From an uncultured Bacteroidales bacterium (lineage in GTDB: Bacteria; Bacteroidota; Bacteroidia; Bacteroidales; UBA932), in contig UQWT01000047.1 in the NCBI GenBank assembly GCA_900544815.1, positions 1 through 17,853 of the forward strand: 17,853 nt of DNA, written 5' to 3'. The notes below the pieces were generated by a model. The model worked only from the letters and a program-made list of their open reading frames with translations. It had not been told where the DNA came from and made no database searches. Shown one piece after another: positions 8,422 to 14,914 of the stretch (positions are counted from its first letter, which is position 1; each line of letters begins with the position of its first letter). The position numbers and the translations under genes are program-made.

Positions 8422-8514
8422 TGTGAGAGTCTGATAACCGTTCACCACCTTTATCTCTCACAATGAAAATCCTTGATCTCACAACTTGGGTGAATAAATT
8501 TCAAAGATTTTCAT
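8422..8514. promoter_or_regulatory. Repeat- and hairpin-rich segment upstream of the HHH-barrel gene
   Basis: On the plus strand TCTCACAA occurs at 8456-8463 and again at 8477-8484, the same face of the helix (21 bp apart). The inverted form TGTGAGAG is at 8422-8429. TGTGAGAG (8422-8429) pairs with CTCTCACA (8455-8462), and ATGAAAATCCTTGA (8463-8476) pairs with TCAAAGATTTTCAT (8501-8514) with one mismatch, giving two abutting stem-loops. The segment lies 47-139 bp before the HHH-barrel start and after the purE terminator. It could be an operator array or a structured 5' leader. I found no good TAnnTTTG promoter here. Confidence 0.45.
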
Positions 8515-8561
8515 GTTATGTTTTATATGGGCCTGTCCGCTAAAGTATGAAGCAATCATAT

Positions 8562-8601
8562 AAAAAAAAAGCTGTTATATACTTTTTACGTACATAACAG
8601 C
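8562..8601 (-). terminator. Rho-independent terminator of purE
   Basis: On the minus strand GCTGTTATGTAC pairs with GTATATAACAGC (12 positions with one mismatch, plus-strand 8571-8601) around a 7-nt loop, and is followed directly by a run of nine T (8570-8562). It starts about 50 nt after the purE stop codon. This is a textbook intrinsic terminator in the purE direction; the plus strand has no T-run at its side. Confidence 0.85.
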
Positions 8602-8651
8602 GTAAATTGCTTTCTATTGCTACAACCGTAACAAAAAAATTATAACCCTAT

Positions 8652-9164
8652 TTAATTTGTTTTATAGGGGAAAGATATTGCAGCTAACTCTGCATTAGCC
8701 TTGGCAATCTTGTCGGCGAGCTCAGACTTGAACTTTACAAATTTATCAAACAGAACAGCATTAGATGTTGCAAGTATCTGCATTGCATAGATGGCCGCAT
8801 TTTTACTGCCATCAAGTGCCATTGTTGCAACAGGAATTCCTGCAGGCATTTGAAGAATGGAGAGGACCGAATCCCAGCCGTCCATTGAATTTGAAGATTT
8901 TATAGGAACTCCTATTACAGGGAGCGGGGTAATGGCGGCAATCACTCCGGGAAGATGTGCTGCACCTCCCGCTGCAGCAATAATAACTTTAATTCCACGT
9001 TTGTGTGCATTTTTTGCAAAATCCGCAACCATTTCCGGAACGCGGTGGGCAGAAAGGGCATTTATCTCAAACGGTATCTCCATGCTGTTCAAAAATTCTG
9101 CAGCTTGAGACATTACCTTCATATCTGAGGTACTGCCCATAATGATACTAACTAAAGGTGTCAT
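8652..9164 (-). CDS. purE: N5-carboxyaminoimidazole ribonucleotide mutase PurE
   Basis: A 170-residue class I PurE, which converts N5-CAIR to CAIR in de novo purine synthesis in the cytosol. Conserved motifs: MGSTSDM (residues 9-15), SAHR (38-41, His40 matching the catalytic histidine of the family), AAAGGAAHLPG (63-73) and SILQMPAGIPVAT (102-114). The open frame extends upstream to 9266, but the first 34 codons encode no family sequence, and a promoter at 9195-9226 would start transcription inside that extension; the ATG at 9164 gives the usual length. There is no Shine-Dalgarno. The gene stands alone, without purK beside it, and diverges from hpt, so two purine genes share one control region. 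Confidence 0.95.
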   Translation of the reverse strand: MTPLVSIIMGSTSDMKVMSQAAEFLNSMEIPFEINALSAHRVPEMVADFAKNAHKRGIKVIIAAAGGAAHLPGVIAAITPLPVIGVPIKSSNSMDGWDSVLSILQMPAGIPVATMALDGSKNAAIYAMQILATSNAVLFDKFVKFKSELADKIAKANAELAAISFPYKTN

Positions 9165-9194
9165 GATAATCAATAAGTCATTTTTGTTTGCGGG

Positions 9195-9226
9195 CAAAGG
9201 TGGCCCAAAATAATTGAATAACCAAA
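9195..9226 (-). promoter_or_regulatory. purE promoter (Bacteroidota type)
   Basis: On the minus strand TTTG (9226-9223), a 20-bp spacer, then CACCTTTG (9202-9195), matching TAnnTTTG at 7 of 8 positions by the fixed bases except the first T. Transcription would begin near 9189, about 25 nt before the chosen ATG at 9164, which supports that start. Confidence 0.6.
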
Positions 9227-9272
9227 TTAGAGTTGATACTGTTTTTATTCTAAATGATATGAGCACAAAGAA

Positions 9273-9303
9273 TTGTAACTAACAGAATAAATCCGTACTT
9301 TTG
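9273..9303 (+). promoter_or_regulatory. hpt promoter (Bacteroidota type)
   Basis: TACTTTTG at 9296-9303 matches TAnnTTTG fully; TTG at 9273-9275 gives a 20-bp spacer to a near-consensus -33. The predicted leader is about 80 nt. It is back to back with the purE promoter, the two -33 elements lying about 47 bp apart. Confidence 0.6.
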
Positions 9304-9386
9304 CGGCTGATTATTGCCATATGAAAGGCAGTGGGAGGCTGTTGGACTAATTATTAAGCAGCTTCTATGTTTTAATACTTAAAAAT

Positions 9387-9929
9387 ATGAACAGAATAAA
9401 GCTCCACGACAAAACATTCAAGCTATTCATTACCTCAAAGGAGATTGAGGAGCGTGTTAATGCTATGGCAAACAGGCTTAACCAAGATCTTAAAGATGTT
9501 GACACACCGCTCTTTCTTAGTGTCCTGAGCGGTTCTTTTATCTTTGCCGCAGACCTTATAAGAAAGATAAACGTACAAAGCGACATTGCTTTTATAAAAT
9601 TGGCATCTTATGAGGGAACCGAGTCTACCGGTAATGTAAAGCAGATTATGGGGTTATCGAAGAGTGTTGTGGGAAAGACAGTAGTTATTGTTGAGGACAT
9701 TGTTGAAACAGGGAACACCATTGCAGAGCTTTACAGGATCCTTAAGGATGCAGGAGCGGCAGATATAAAGATCTGTACGCTTATGTTCAAACCAGCTTCA
9801 TACAAGAAAGATGTTAAGATAGATTATCCTGTATTCAACATACCGGATGATTTTATTGTAGGTTACGGTTTGGACTACAATCAGTTAGGAAGGCAATACA
9901 AAGATATATATGTAATAGACGAGGAGTAG
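9387..9929 (+). CDS. hpt: Hypoxanthine phosphoribosyltransferase
   Basis: A 180-residue cytosolic type I phosphoribosyltransferase that salvages hypoxanthine (and probably guanine) with PRPP to IMP/GMP. Visible motifs: VLSGSFIFAADL (46-57, the first PRPP-binding loop), SYEGTESTG (74-82, flexible catalytic loop), and VVIVEDIVETGNT (99-111), the acidic PRPP-binding signature of the family, with the purine-contacting region FKPASYKKDVKIDY behind it. Length matches bacterial Hpt (about 175-185). The ATG is preceded by AATACTTAAAAAT and no Shine-Dalgarno. It precedes adk and obgE, an order I recall from other Bacteroidales, separated from adk by 142 bp. Confidence 0.94.
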   Translation: MNRIKLHDKTFKLFITSKEIEERVNAMANRLNQDLKDVDTPLFLSVLSGSFIFAADLIRKINVQSDIAFIKLASYEGTESTGNVKQIMGLSKSVVGKTVVIVEDIVETGNTIAELYRILKDAGAADIKICTLMFKPASYKKDVKIDYPVFNIPDDFIVGYGLDYNQLGRQYKDIYVIDEE

Positions 9930-9970
9930 GTCTTTACATTGCTATTAAGAGAATACTAAACTTAAACCTA

Positions 9971-9998
9971 TTGACTAACTTCTCATAAGTTTTATAAT
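9971..9998 (+). promoter_or_regulatory. E. coli-like promoter motif upstream of adk (tentative)
   Basis: TTGACT (9971-9976), a 16-bp spacer and TATAAT (9993-9998) form a near-consensus sigma-70 promoter as in enterobacteria, about 75 bp before adk. The Bacteroidota housekeeping sigma factor normally does not read this pattern, so it may be chance. A 7-bp inverted repeat ATCCGGT/ACCGGAT (9997-10003 and 10042-10048) lies between it and the gene. Confidence 0.2.
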
Positions 9999-10071
9999 CC
10001 GGTTAGCGCAAGATTGTTTACACACTCATTGCAGTTTACAGACCGGATACATAGCATTTAATAATAGTATA

Positions 10072-10641
10072 ATGAAATATTACGTTTTATTCGGCCCTCC
10101 AGGTGCCGGAAAGGGTACTCAAGCCAAACTTTTGGTTGACAAGTACAATTTTCACCACGTATCTACAGGAGACCTGCTCAGAAAAGAGATAGCGGCAGGA
10201 ACCAAGCTCGGCAAAATAGCCAAAGGGCTTATAGATGCCGGTAATTTTGTAGATGACTCTATTGTCATTAGTATGATAGAGAACGAGATAGAACAGCATC
10301 CTCACGTTAAGGGATTCCTTTTTGACGGGTTCCCAAGAACAACATCCCAGGCAGAGGCCTTGGATGCACTTCTCTCAAAGAGGGGTACAGCCGTTCACAA
10401 GGTTATCTCGTTCATCATTGATGACAACAAGGTTTTTGAACGCATTCATCACAGAGCCACAATTGAGGGACGTCACGATGATGCAAAGCCGGAGGTCATC
10501 CAAAACAGAATAGACACCTACCACAAAAAGACAGAGCCACTTATAAAGTACTATAAGGACTGCAACAAATATCATGAGATAGACGGCTCAGGTTCTGTTG
10601 ATGAGGTCTTTACCAAGGTAGAGGGACTTTTAGACAAATAA
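10072..10641 (+). CDS. adk: Adenylate kinase
   Basis: A 189-residue cytosolic enzyme that interconverts ATP + AMP and 2 ADP. The P-loop GPPGAGKGT is at residues 8-16, STGDLLR binds AMP, and GFLFDGFPRT (about 81-90) is the second conserved core. The lid reads HHRATIEGRHDD, a short lid without the four zinc-binding cysteines, so this is the short-type enzyme common in Bacteroidota, followed by the conserved RIDTYHKKTEPLIKYY. The start is the ATG at 10072, directly before the beta-strand leading to the P-loop. No Shine-Dalgarno. It lies 142 bp after hpt and 57 bp before obgE. Confidence 0.96.
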   Translation: MKYYVLFGPPGAGKGTQAKLLVDKYNFHHVSTGDLLRKEIAAGTKLGKIAKGLIDAGNFVDDSIVISMIENEIEQHPHVKGFLFDGFPRTTSQAEALDALLSKRGTAVHKVISFIIDDNKVFERIHHRATIEGRHDDAKPEVIQNRIDTYHKKTEPLIKYYKDCNKYHEIDGSGSVDEVFTKVEGLLDK

Positions 10642-10646
10642 TTAAC

Positions 10647-10684
10647 AAAAGTTGTAAGTGATAATAATTATCCCGACAACTTTT
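10647..10684 (+). terminator. Nested hairpin in the adk-obgE gap (possible attenuator or terminator)
   Basis: AAAAGTTGT (10647-10655) is the exact reverse complement of ACAACTTTT (10676-10684). Inside the 20-nt loop a second palindrome GATAAT-A-ATTATC (10660-10672) can form an inner stem. The outer arm ends in four T and more A/T follows. It starts 6 nt after the adk stop codon and ends 14 nt before the obgE ATG, so it may limit read-through or shape obgE translation. GC content of the stem is low, which weakens a terminator call. Confidence 0.4.
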
Positions 10685-10698
10685 CTAAAACATTTTAT

Positions 10699-11730
10699 AT
10701 GGCTAATTCAAACTTTGTAGATTATGTTAAACTGTTTCTTGCGTCGGGCGACGGAGGAAACGGGTCTATGCACCTTCACAGGGAGAAATATGTTCCTAAG
10801 GGGGGACCGGATGGCGGTGATGGCGGACGAGGAGGCCATATAATCTTGCATGGCAACAACCAGTTCTGGACCCTTATACACCTAAAATATAAAAAGCACA
10901 TTAAGGCCGAAAACGGAGAGGCCGGTAGCGGTGCTTTGAGAACGGGAAAAAACGGCAAGGACATTATTTTGGATGTTCCGCTTGGGACTGTTGCCAAAGA
11001 TGCCGAAACAGGAGAAACGCTGTTTGAGATAACCGAAAATGGCGAGGAGAGGATAATTGTAAAAGGTGGCCGTGGCGGATTAGGAAATGCAAATTTCAAA
11101 AGTGCAACCAACCAGACGCCACGCTATGCACAGCCTGGCGAGGAGCATATCGAGGGGTGGTTTATTCTTGAACTTAAAATACTTGCAGACGTAGGACTTG
11201 TAGGATTCCCCAATGCCGGCAAGTCTACATTGCTTTCAGCTGTTTCTGCTGCACGTCCAAAGGTTGCAGACTATGCATTTACCACATTGGAACCAAGCGT
11301 TGGAATTGTATCGTATAGGGATGACAAGTCTTTTGTAATGGCAGACATTCCGGGAATAATTGAGGGAGCCAGCGAAGGAAAGGGATTGGGTCACAGATTC
11401 TTAAGACATATAGAGAGAAACTCTGTCCTGCTTTTCTTAGTTGCTGCTGATGCAAAGGATATAGCAGCGGAGTACAAGATTCTGCTCAACGAATTAAAGA
11501 AGTTCAATCCGGAGCTTTTGGACAAAGACAGGATATTGGCCATATCCAAAAGCGATATGTTGGATGAGGAGCTTATAAAGGAGATAAAGCCGCACCTTCC
11601 AAGGAAGGTTCCTTATATATTTATCTCATCCGTTACCGGAGAAAATATCCCGCAGCTGAAGGATATGCTTTGGAAAGCGCTTAACAAGCCGGAGGAGAGG
11701 AGGATAATTCTACCGTCACAGAGTGAATAG
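10699..11730 (+). CDS. obgE: GTPase ObgE/CgtA
   Basis: A 343-residue essential GTPase acting in late 50S assembly and (p)ppGpp-linked growth control. The N-terminal glycine-rich Obg fold (residues 1-158) has KYVPKGGPDGGDGGRGG and GGRGGLGNANFKS. The G domain follows: G1 GFPNAGKS (168-176 region, Lys175), DYAFTTLEP switch I, G3 DIPG (216-219), and G4 written SKSD (283-286) instead of NKxD, a change I have seen in other Bacteroidota Obg proteins; SSVTGEN is G5. There is no C-terminal OCT domain, so it ends soon after the G domain. ATG start, no Shine-Dalgarno. The PAP2 gene follows after 11 bp. Confidence 0.95.
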   Translation: MANSNFVDYVKLFLASGDGGNGSMHLHREKYVPKGGPDGGDGGRGGHIILHGNNQFWTLIHLKYKKHIKAENGEAGSGALRTGKNGKDIILDVPLGTVAKDAETGETLFEITENGEERIIVKGGRGGLGNANFKSATNQTPRYAQPGEEHIEGWFILELKILADVGLVGFPNAGKSTLLSAVSAARPKVADYAFTTLEPSVGIVSYRDDKSFVMADIPGIIEGASEGKGLGHRFLRHIERNSVLLFLVAADAKDIAAEYKILLNELKKFNPELLDKDRILAISKSDMLDEELIKEIKPHLPRKVPYIFISSVTGENIPQLKDMLWKALNKPEERRIILPSQSE

Positions 11731-11741
11731 ACTACAAGATT

Positions 11742-12317
11742 ATGTTGGAACAGCTTATAGAATGGGATAAAGAGTTGATGCTTGCAATCAATCATGCCAA
11801 TACCCCTTTTTGGGATATTGTGATGCAGGTTGCATCATATAAATACTCCATAGTGCCAATATCTGTTCTCATCCTCTTTCTGCTGTTCTATAAACAGAAT
11901 GTAAAGAGAGCTATTTTGTTTGTAGCAGCCATTGTTGTAACGTTTGCCATCTGTGATTCGGGCTCTACCATTCTTTTTAAATATACAATTGGAAGATTAA
12001 GACCATGCCACGACCCCACTATAATGGATATGGTTAGGATGTTGGAGTACCGGGGTGGGCAATTTGGTTTTATATCGTCTCACGCAGCCAATCTTTTTGG
12101 CCTTGCCGTAATCTCCGCTTTTGCAATAAGGCGCAGATGGTACAGTTTCTTTATCTTTGGTTGGGCGGCTTTGGTAGCATACAGCAGGGTTTATGTTGGA
12201 AAACATTTCCCCGGTGATGTAATATGCGGAGCTGTTTTTGGAGCTGTTGTTGGCATGCTTATAATTTATATTACAGGTTTTATACAATCAAAACTCAAAC
12301 AAAAAGGGCAATTATAG
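11742..12317 (+). CDS. PAP2-family membrane phosphatase
   Basis: A 191-residue integral membrane phosphatase with about five hydrophobic segments (for example VPISVLILFLLF, AILFVAAIVVTFAI and VFGAVVGMLIIYI). The three catalytic motifs of the acid phosphatase/PAP2 family are present: KYTIGRLRP (KX6RP, residues 80-88), SSHA around His114 (the PSGH motif with two changes at its first and third positions) and SRVYVGKHFPGD (SRX5HX3D, 148-159) with His155 and Asp159. The substrate is likely undecaprenyl pyrophosphate or a phosphatidate/lipid A phosphate, which the sequence does not settle. It lies 11 bp after obgE and 33 bp before lplA, so all three are probably cotranscribed. No Shine-Dalgarno. 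Confidence 0.88.
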   Translation: MLEQLIEWDKELMLAINHANTPFWDIVMQVASYKYSIVPISVLILFLLFYKQNVKRAILFVAAIVVTFAICDSGSTILFKYTIGRLRPCHDPTIMDMVRMLEYRGGQFGFISSHAANLFGLAVISAFAIRRRWYSFFIFGWAALVAYSRVYVGKHFPGDVICGAVFGAVVGMLIIYITGFIQSKLKQKGQL

Positions 12318-12350
12318 ATCTACTAAACATTAAACATAAACATACACTAC

Positions 12351-13376
12351 ATGTTATATATTTTTGACACCTGCACAGATCCGTACTGGAACCTTGCTGC
12401 CGAGGAGTACCTTCTTAAAGAGCATACGGAACCTATCTTTAGAATATGGAGAAACGACAATGCCATAATTGTAGGTCATTATCAGAATACAATTGCAGAG
12501 ATAGATGTGGATGTTGTAAAAAAGAACAACATTAAAGTGGTAAGGCGCATAACAGGAGGTGGTGCCGTATTCCACGATTTGGGAAATGTTAATTTTACAT
12601 TCATTGAACGGAAAAATCCGAATGAAGATGCATCTGCAATGTTTAGAAGGTTTACAAAGCCTGTTTTAGAGGCTATAAATTCGCTTGGAGTAAAGGCTTA
12701 TTTGGAGGGGAGAAATGATCTTCTCATAGATGGTTGCAAGTTCTCGGGCAATGCCGTCTGCATATACAAAGACCGTGTATTGCAGCATGGGACAATGCTT
12801 TTCTCATCTTGCATGAGCGATCTTGCCGCCGCGCTCAAGGCTCGCCCCGAAAAGTTCCAGGGGAAAGCCGTACAGTCTACAAGAAAACGTGTAACAAACA
12901 TATCTGAGCATCTGCCACTACAGAATAAAGGTATGTCTGCAACAGATTTCCAGCAATATATCCTTAATTTTATAATGGAGAGATACGGCGGGCAAATTTA
13001 TGAATATACACCAACGGATATTAAGGCAATAGATAAGCTTTGTGCAGACAAGTATTCGCAGGAGTCATGGAACTTTGGCAGCTCCCCAAACTACTCGTTC
13101 AGCAACGTAAAGAAATTGAGCGGAGGCATAGTGGAATTCTATTTTGATGTGGAGGGCGGTCTTATAAAGAACTTTAAAGTATTTGGTGACTACTTTTTTA
13201 CCAAGCCAACAGAGGAGTTTGTTGCATTATTTGAGGGGACACCTCACAATTACAACATCATTGAGGAGAGGGTGCAAAATTTAGACAGTGAGCTTAAAAA
13301 AGATACACCTCTTGGTATTGGGGCCTATTTTAACGGGATTGATATACATGAAATAGTAAGTATGTTCTTTAAATGA
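12351..13376 (+). CDS. lplA: Lipoate-protein ligase A
   Basis: A 341-residue enzyme that activates lipoate with ATP and attaches it to lysines of lipoyl domains (pyruvate or 2-oxoacid dehydrogenase E2, GcvH). The N-terminal catalytic domain shows the family signature RRITGGGAVFHDLGN (residues 65-79), and the conserved KFSGNA with Lys130. A C-terminal accessory domain follows from about residue 250, so this is the full two-domain LplA, not LipB, and can act on free lipoate. Start at the ATG of MLYIFDTCTDPYWNLAAEEYL, typical for the family. The stop codon is part of the terminator stem at 13370-13408. No lipoyl synthase is nearby, hinting at scavenging, though lipA could be elsewhere. Confidence 0.94.
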   Translation: MLYIFDTCTDPYWNLAAEEYLLKEHTEPIFRIWRNDNAIIVGHYQNTIAEIDVDVVKKNNIKVVRRITGGGAVFHDLGNVNFTFIERKNPNEDASAMFRRFTKPVLEAINSLGVKAYLEGRNDLLIDGCKFSGNAVCIYKDRVLQHGTMLFSSCMSDLAAALKARPEKFQGKAVQSTRKRVTNISEHLPLQNKGMSATDFQQYILNFIMERYGGQIYEYTPTDIKAIDKLCADKYSQESWNFGSSPNYSFSNVKKLSGGIVEFYFDVEGGLIKNFKVFGDYFFTKPTEEFVALFEGTPHNYNIIEERVQNLDSELKKDTPLGIGAYFNGIDIHEIVSMFFK

Positions 13377-13408
13377 AAAAGCTGCCTGCATGGCAGCTTT
13401 TTCATTTA
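13370..13408. terminator. Bidirectional terminator shared by lplA and hpf
   Basis: TAAATGAAAAAGCTGCC (13370-13386) pairs perfectly over 17 bp with its complement at 13392-13408, around the 5-nt loop TGCAT. Five A on one side and five T on the other flank the GC-rich core, so both strands carry a U-run. The lplA stop codon TGA (13374-13376) and the hpf stop codon TAA (13408-13406, minus strand) both lie within the stem. Confidence 0.92.
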
Positions 13409-13762
13409 TTCCATCTCCTCATCTTCATCATCAATATCGTCAATATCATCTTCAAATACCCCCTCTTTCACCTTTTCCTTGCTCTTCTCCTTTCCTTTCA
13501 CCTTTCCCAACTGCAGTTTAAGGACATCTACACAATCTACGATTGCATCTTCAAAGGTGGAGGCATCGCGTTCAATACGCACCTCCCCATTAGAGGTTTT
13601 GATTACGATTTTAGCGGCTTTTTTGTCGGGAAACAAAGTCATAATAACCTCTGCTTCCAAGATACCATCATAGAATTTTCCTAATTTTCCAACTTTTTTG
13701 TCTACAAACTCCAACAACTTAGGTCTGGCGTTAAATTTAACTGACTGAACTCTGATATCCAT
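13406..13762 (-). CDS. hpf: Ribosome hibernation-promoting factor, HPF/RaiA family (short form)
   Basis: A 118-residue protein that binds the 30S decoding region and inactivates or dimerises ribosomes in poor conditions. The beta-alpha-beta-beta-beta-alpha core is visible: MDIRVQSVKFNARPKLLEFVDKKVGKLGKFYD, VIMTLFPDKKAAKIVIKT and EVRIERDASTFEDAIVDCVDVLKLQL. There is no long-form C-terminal dimerisation domain; instead a Lys-rich stretch is followed by a strongly acidic tail (DDIDDIDDEDEEME). The start codon follows the xer stop by 1 nt and has a full Shine-Dalgarno, AAGGAGGT, at 5-nt spacing, unusual in this window. It is probably cotranscribed with xer and ends in the shared terminator. Confidence 0.93.
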   Translation of the reverse strand: MDIRVQSVKFNARPKLLEFVDKKVGKLGKFYDGILEAEVIMTLFPDKKAAKIVIKTSNGEVRIERDASTFEDAIVDCVDVLKLQLGKVKGKEKSKEKVKEGVFEDDIDDIDDEDEEME

Positions 13763-13763
13763 A

Positions 13764-14735
13764 CTAACCTCCTTTTTTTGCTCGTGGATGAGCGGTTATA
13801 TAAATTTTTTTAAGCTTTTCAAACGAGTTATGGGTGTAAACCTGTGTCGTTGCCAATGAGGCATGCCCAAGTACATTCTTTATACTGTTTATGTCTGCAC
13901 CATCGTTAAGCAGTGCTGTGGCAATGGTGTGCCTCAAGACATGTGGAGTTTTAGCCCCATGTAACTCATTAAAACCTTTCAATTCTTTTTTAACTACATT
14001 ATTAACAAACTGCAAATAAAGCGGTTCGCCTCTGTTTGTAAGAAAGAAAGCATTGCTCCAAGCATCCGGCCAACGCTCTGCTCTCATCTGTAAATATACT
14101 AAAATTTTCTCATATAGATACGAAACTATAGGAATTTCTCTCATTTTATCTCCTTTTCCTATAATTCTGAATAACTCCCTGCTATTGTCAAAATTTTCTA
14201 TCTTAAGCGAAACCAACTCTGCCCTCCTCATCCCGGTAGCATACAGCATTAGTACAATAAGTGCATCTCTTTCCCTTTTATACACCTCATCTATAGTCTC
14301 TTCCTTGCCATCCTCACTTAATTCCTGCGGAAGAAAATCTGCCGCCAAGCAGTCTGCCACCCTGTTAATTGCATCCTCCTCAAAAAACCTTGGAAGTCTC
14401 TTTTCGACCTTGGGGCGTTTTATAGTTATAACAGGATTGTCATATAAAACATTATTGCCTACAAGATATTTACAGAAACTGCTTAGTGCACTAAGATGAA
14501 GATTTATGCTTCTTGGAGTAAGCTCCTCCTCTGAGAGAGAAACGATATGATTTCTTACATTGTTTTTGGTAAAAACCTCTTTGGCATCTGCGCCCATATT
14601 ATCTGCGGCAGTCGAACTGTAAAAACGCTCAATGGCATCTCTATAAAGCTCTACTGTACGACAGGAATATCGCTTCTCAACTGCTATATAGTTCAAGAAG
14701 CTGTTCATCAAGCTATTTAAAATGTCATCGTTCAT
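13764..14735 (-). CDS. Tyrosine recombinase XerC/XerD type
   Basis: A 323-residue tyrosine recombinase that most likely acts with a partner on dif to resolve chromosome dimers. The N-terminal core-binding domain starts LNYIAVEKRYSCRTVELYRDAIERF. Catalytic residues all present (numbering from the ATG at 14735): Arg170 in ATGMRRAEL, Lys197 in GKGDKMR, His265 and Arg268 in HVLRH, His291 in LGHAS and Tyr300 in TQVYTH. The open frame extends to a TTG at 14762, but those nine residues are not family-like. The protein ends RAKKGG, and the last codons form the Shine-Dalgarno of hpf. XerC and XerD cannot be separated by eye. From memory, rpsU normally precedes this gene in Bacteroides; here the pgl-like trio lies between. 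Confidence 0.92.
   Translation of the reverse strand: MNDDILNSLMNSFLNYIAVEKRYSCRTVELYRDAIERFYSSTAADNMGADAKEVFTKNNVRNHIVSLSEEELTPRSINLHLSALSSFCKYLVGNNVLYDNPVITIKRPKVEKRLPRFFEEDAINRVADCLAADFLPQELSEDGKEETIDEVYKRERDALIVLMLYATGMRRAELVSLKIENFDNSRELFRIIGKGDKMREIPIVSYLYEKILVYLQMRAERWPDAWSNAFFLTNRGEPLYLQFVNNVVKKELKGFNELHGAKTPHVLRHTIATALLNDGADINSIKNVLGHASLATTQVYTHNSFEKLKKIYITAHPRAKKGG
13767..13774 (-). promoter_or_regulatory. Consensus Shine-Dalgarno of hpf inside the end of xer
   Basis: Reading the minus strand, AAGGAGGT followed by TAGTATG: the xer codons AAA GGA GGT TAG themselves form the site, and the hpf ATG (13762-13760) begins one base after the TAG. GGAGG lies at 13772-13768. Only rpsU has a comparable site in this window. 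Confidence 0.85.
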
Positions 14736-14885
14736 ACCACTAAAGTAATAAAAAAAACTCAATACAAAATGAATTTTATCTACATACTCGTCTATAGTAT
14801 ATGGATTTTTCTATCTGTATTACAAAAATGTTTTACTCCATTTAAAAATTTCATAAATATTGTGCAATTGTGAGCTAAATTTATA

Positions 14886-14893
14886 TAAATTTG
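14886..14893 (+). promoter_or_regulatory. -7 element of the pglC-like operon promoter
   Basis: TAAATTTG matches TAnnTTTG exactly, 21 bp before the chosen ATG at 14915. The -33 is weaker: ATTG at 14859-14862 with a 23-bp spacer. The element overlaps an alternative TTG start at 14891, which argues against that start. Confidence 0.5.
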
Positions 14894-14914
14894 TCGTTTT
14901 CGGCAACAGAAGCT

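Noticed and set aside
9165..9266. N-terminal extension of PurE to 204 residues
   Set aside because: The extension has no family similarity and a promoter at 9195-9226 lies inside it; the ATG at 9164 gives the standard 170 residues.
10776..11111. Long minus-strand open frame inside obgE
   Set aside because: It is the complement of the glycine-rich Obg repeats (Pro-rich translation), a coding shadow.
11545..11556. SKSD in place of NKxD in ObgE as a possible loss of GTP specificity
   Set aside because: Ser for Asn here is, as I recall, usual in Bacteroidota Obg proteins, and the key Lys and Asp remain.
14736..14762. TTG start adding nine residues to the Xer recombinase
   Set aside because: The added residues are hydrophobic and not family-like; the ATG at 14735 gives a normal N-terminus.
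14859..14876. TTGTGCAATTGTGAGC resembling a lac-type operator
   Set aside because: Short chance likeness in A/T-rich sequence; no LacI-family gene is near and symmetry is poor.
14891..14914. TTG start for the PglC-like protein
   Set aside because: It overlaps the -7 promoter element, and the ATG at 14915 puts Ser23-Pro24 and Asp94-Glu95 at the known positions to within one residue.
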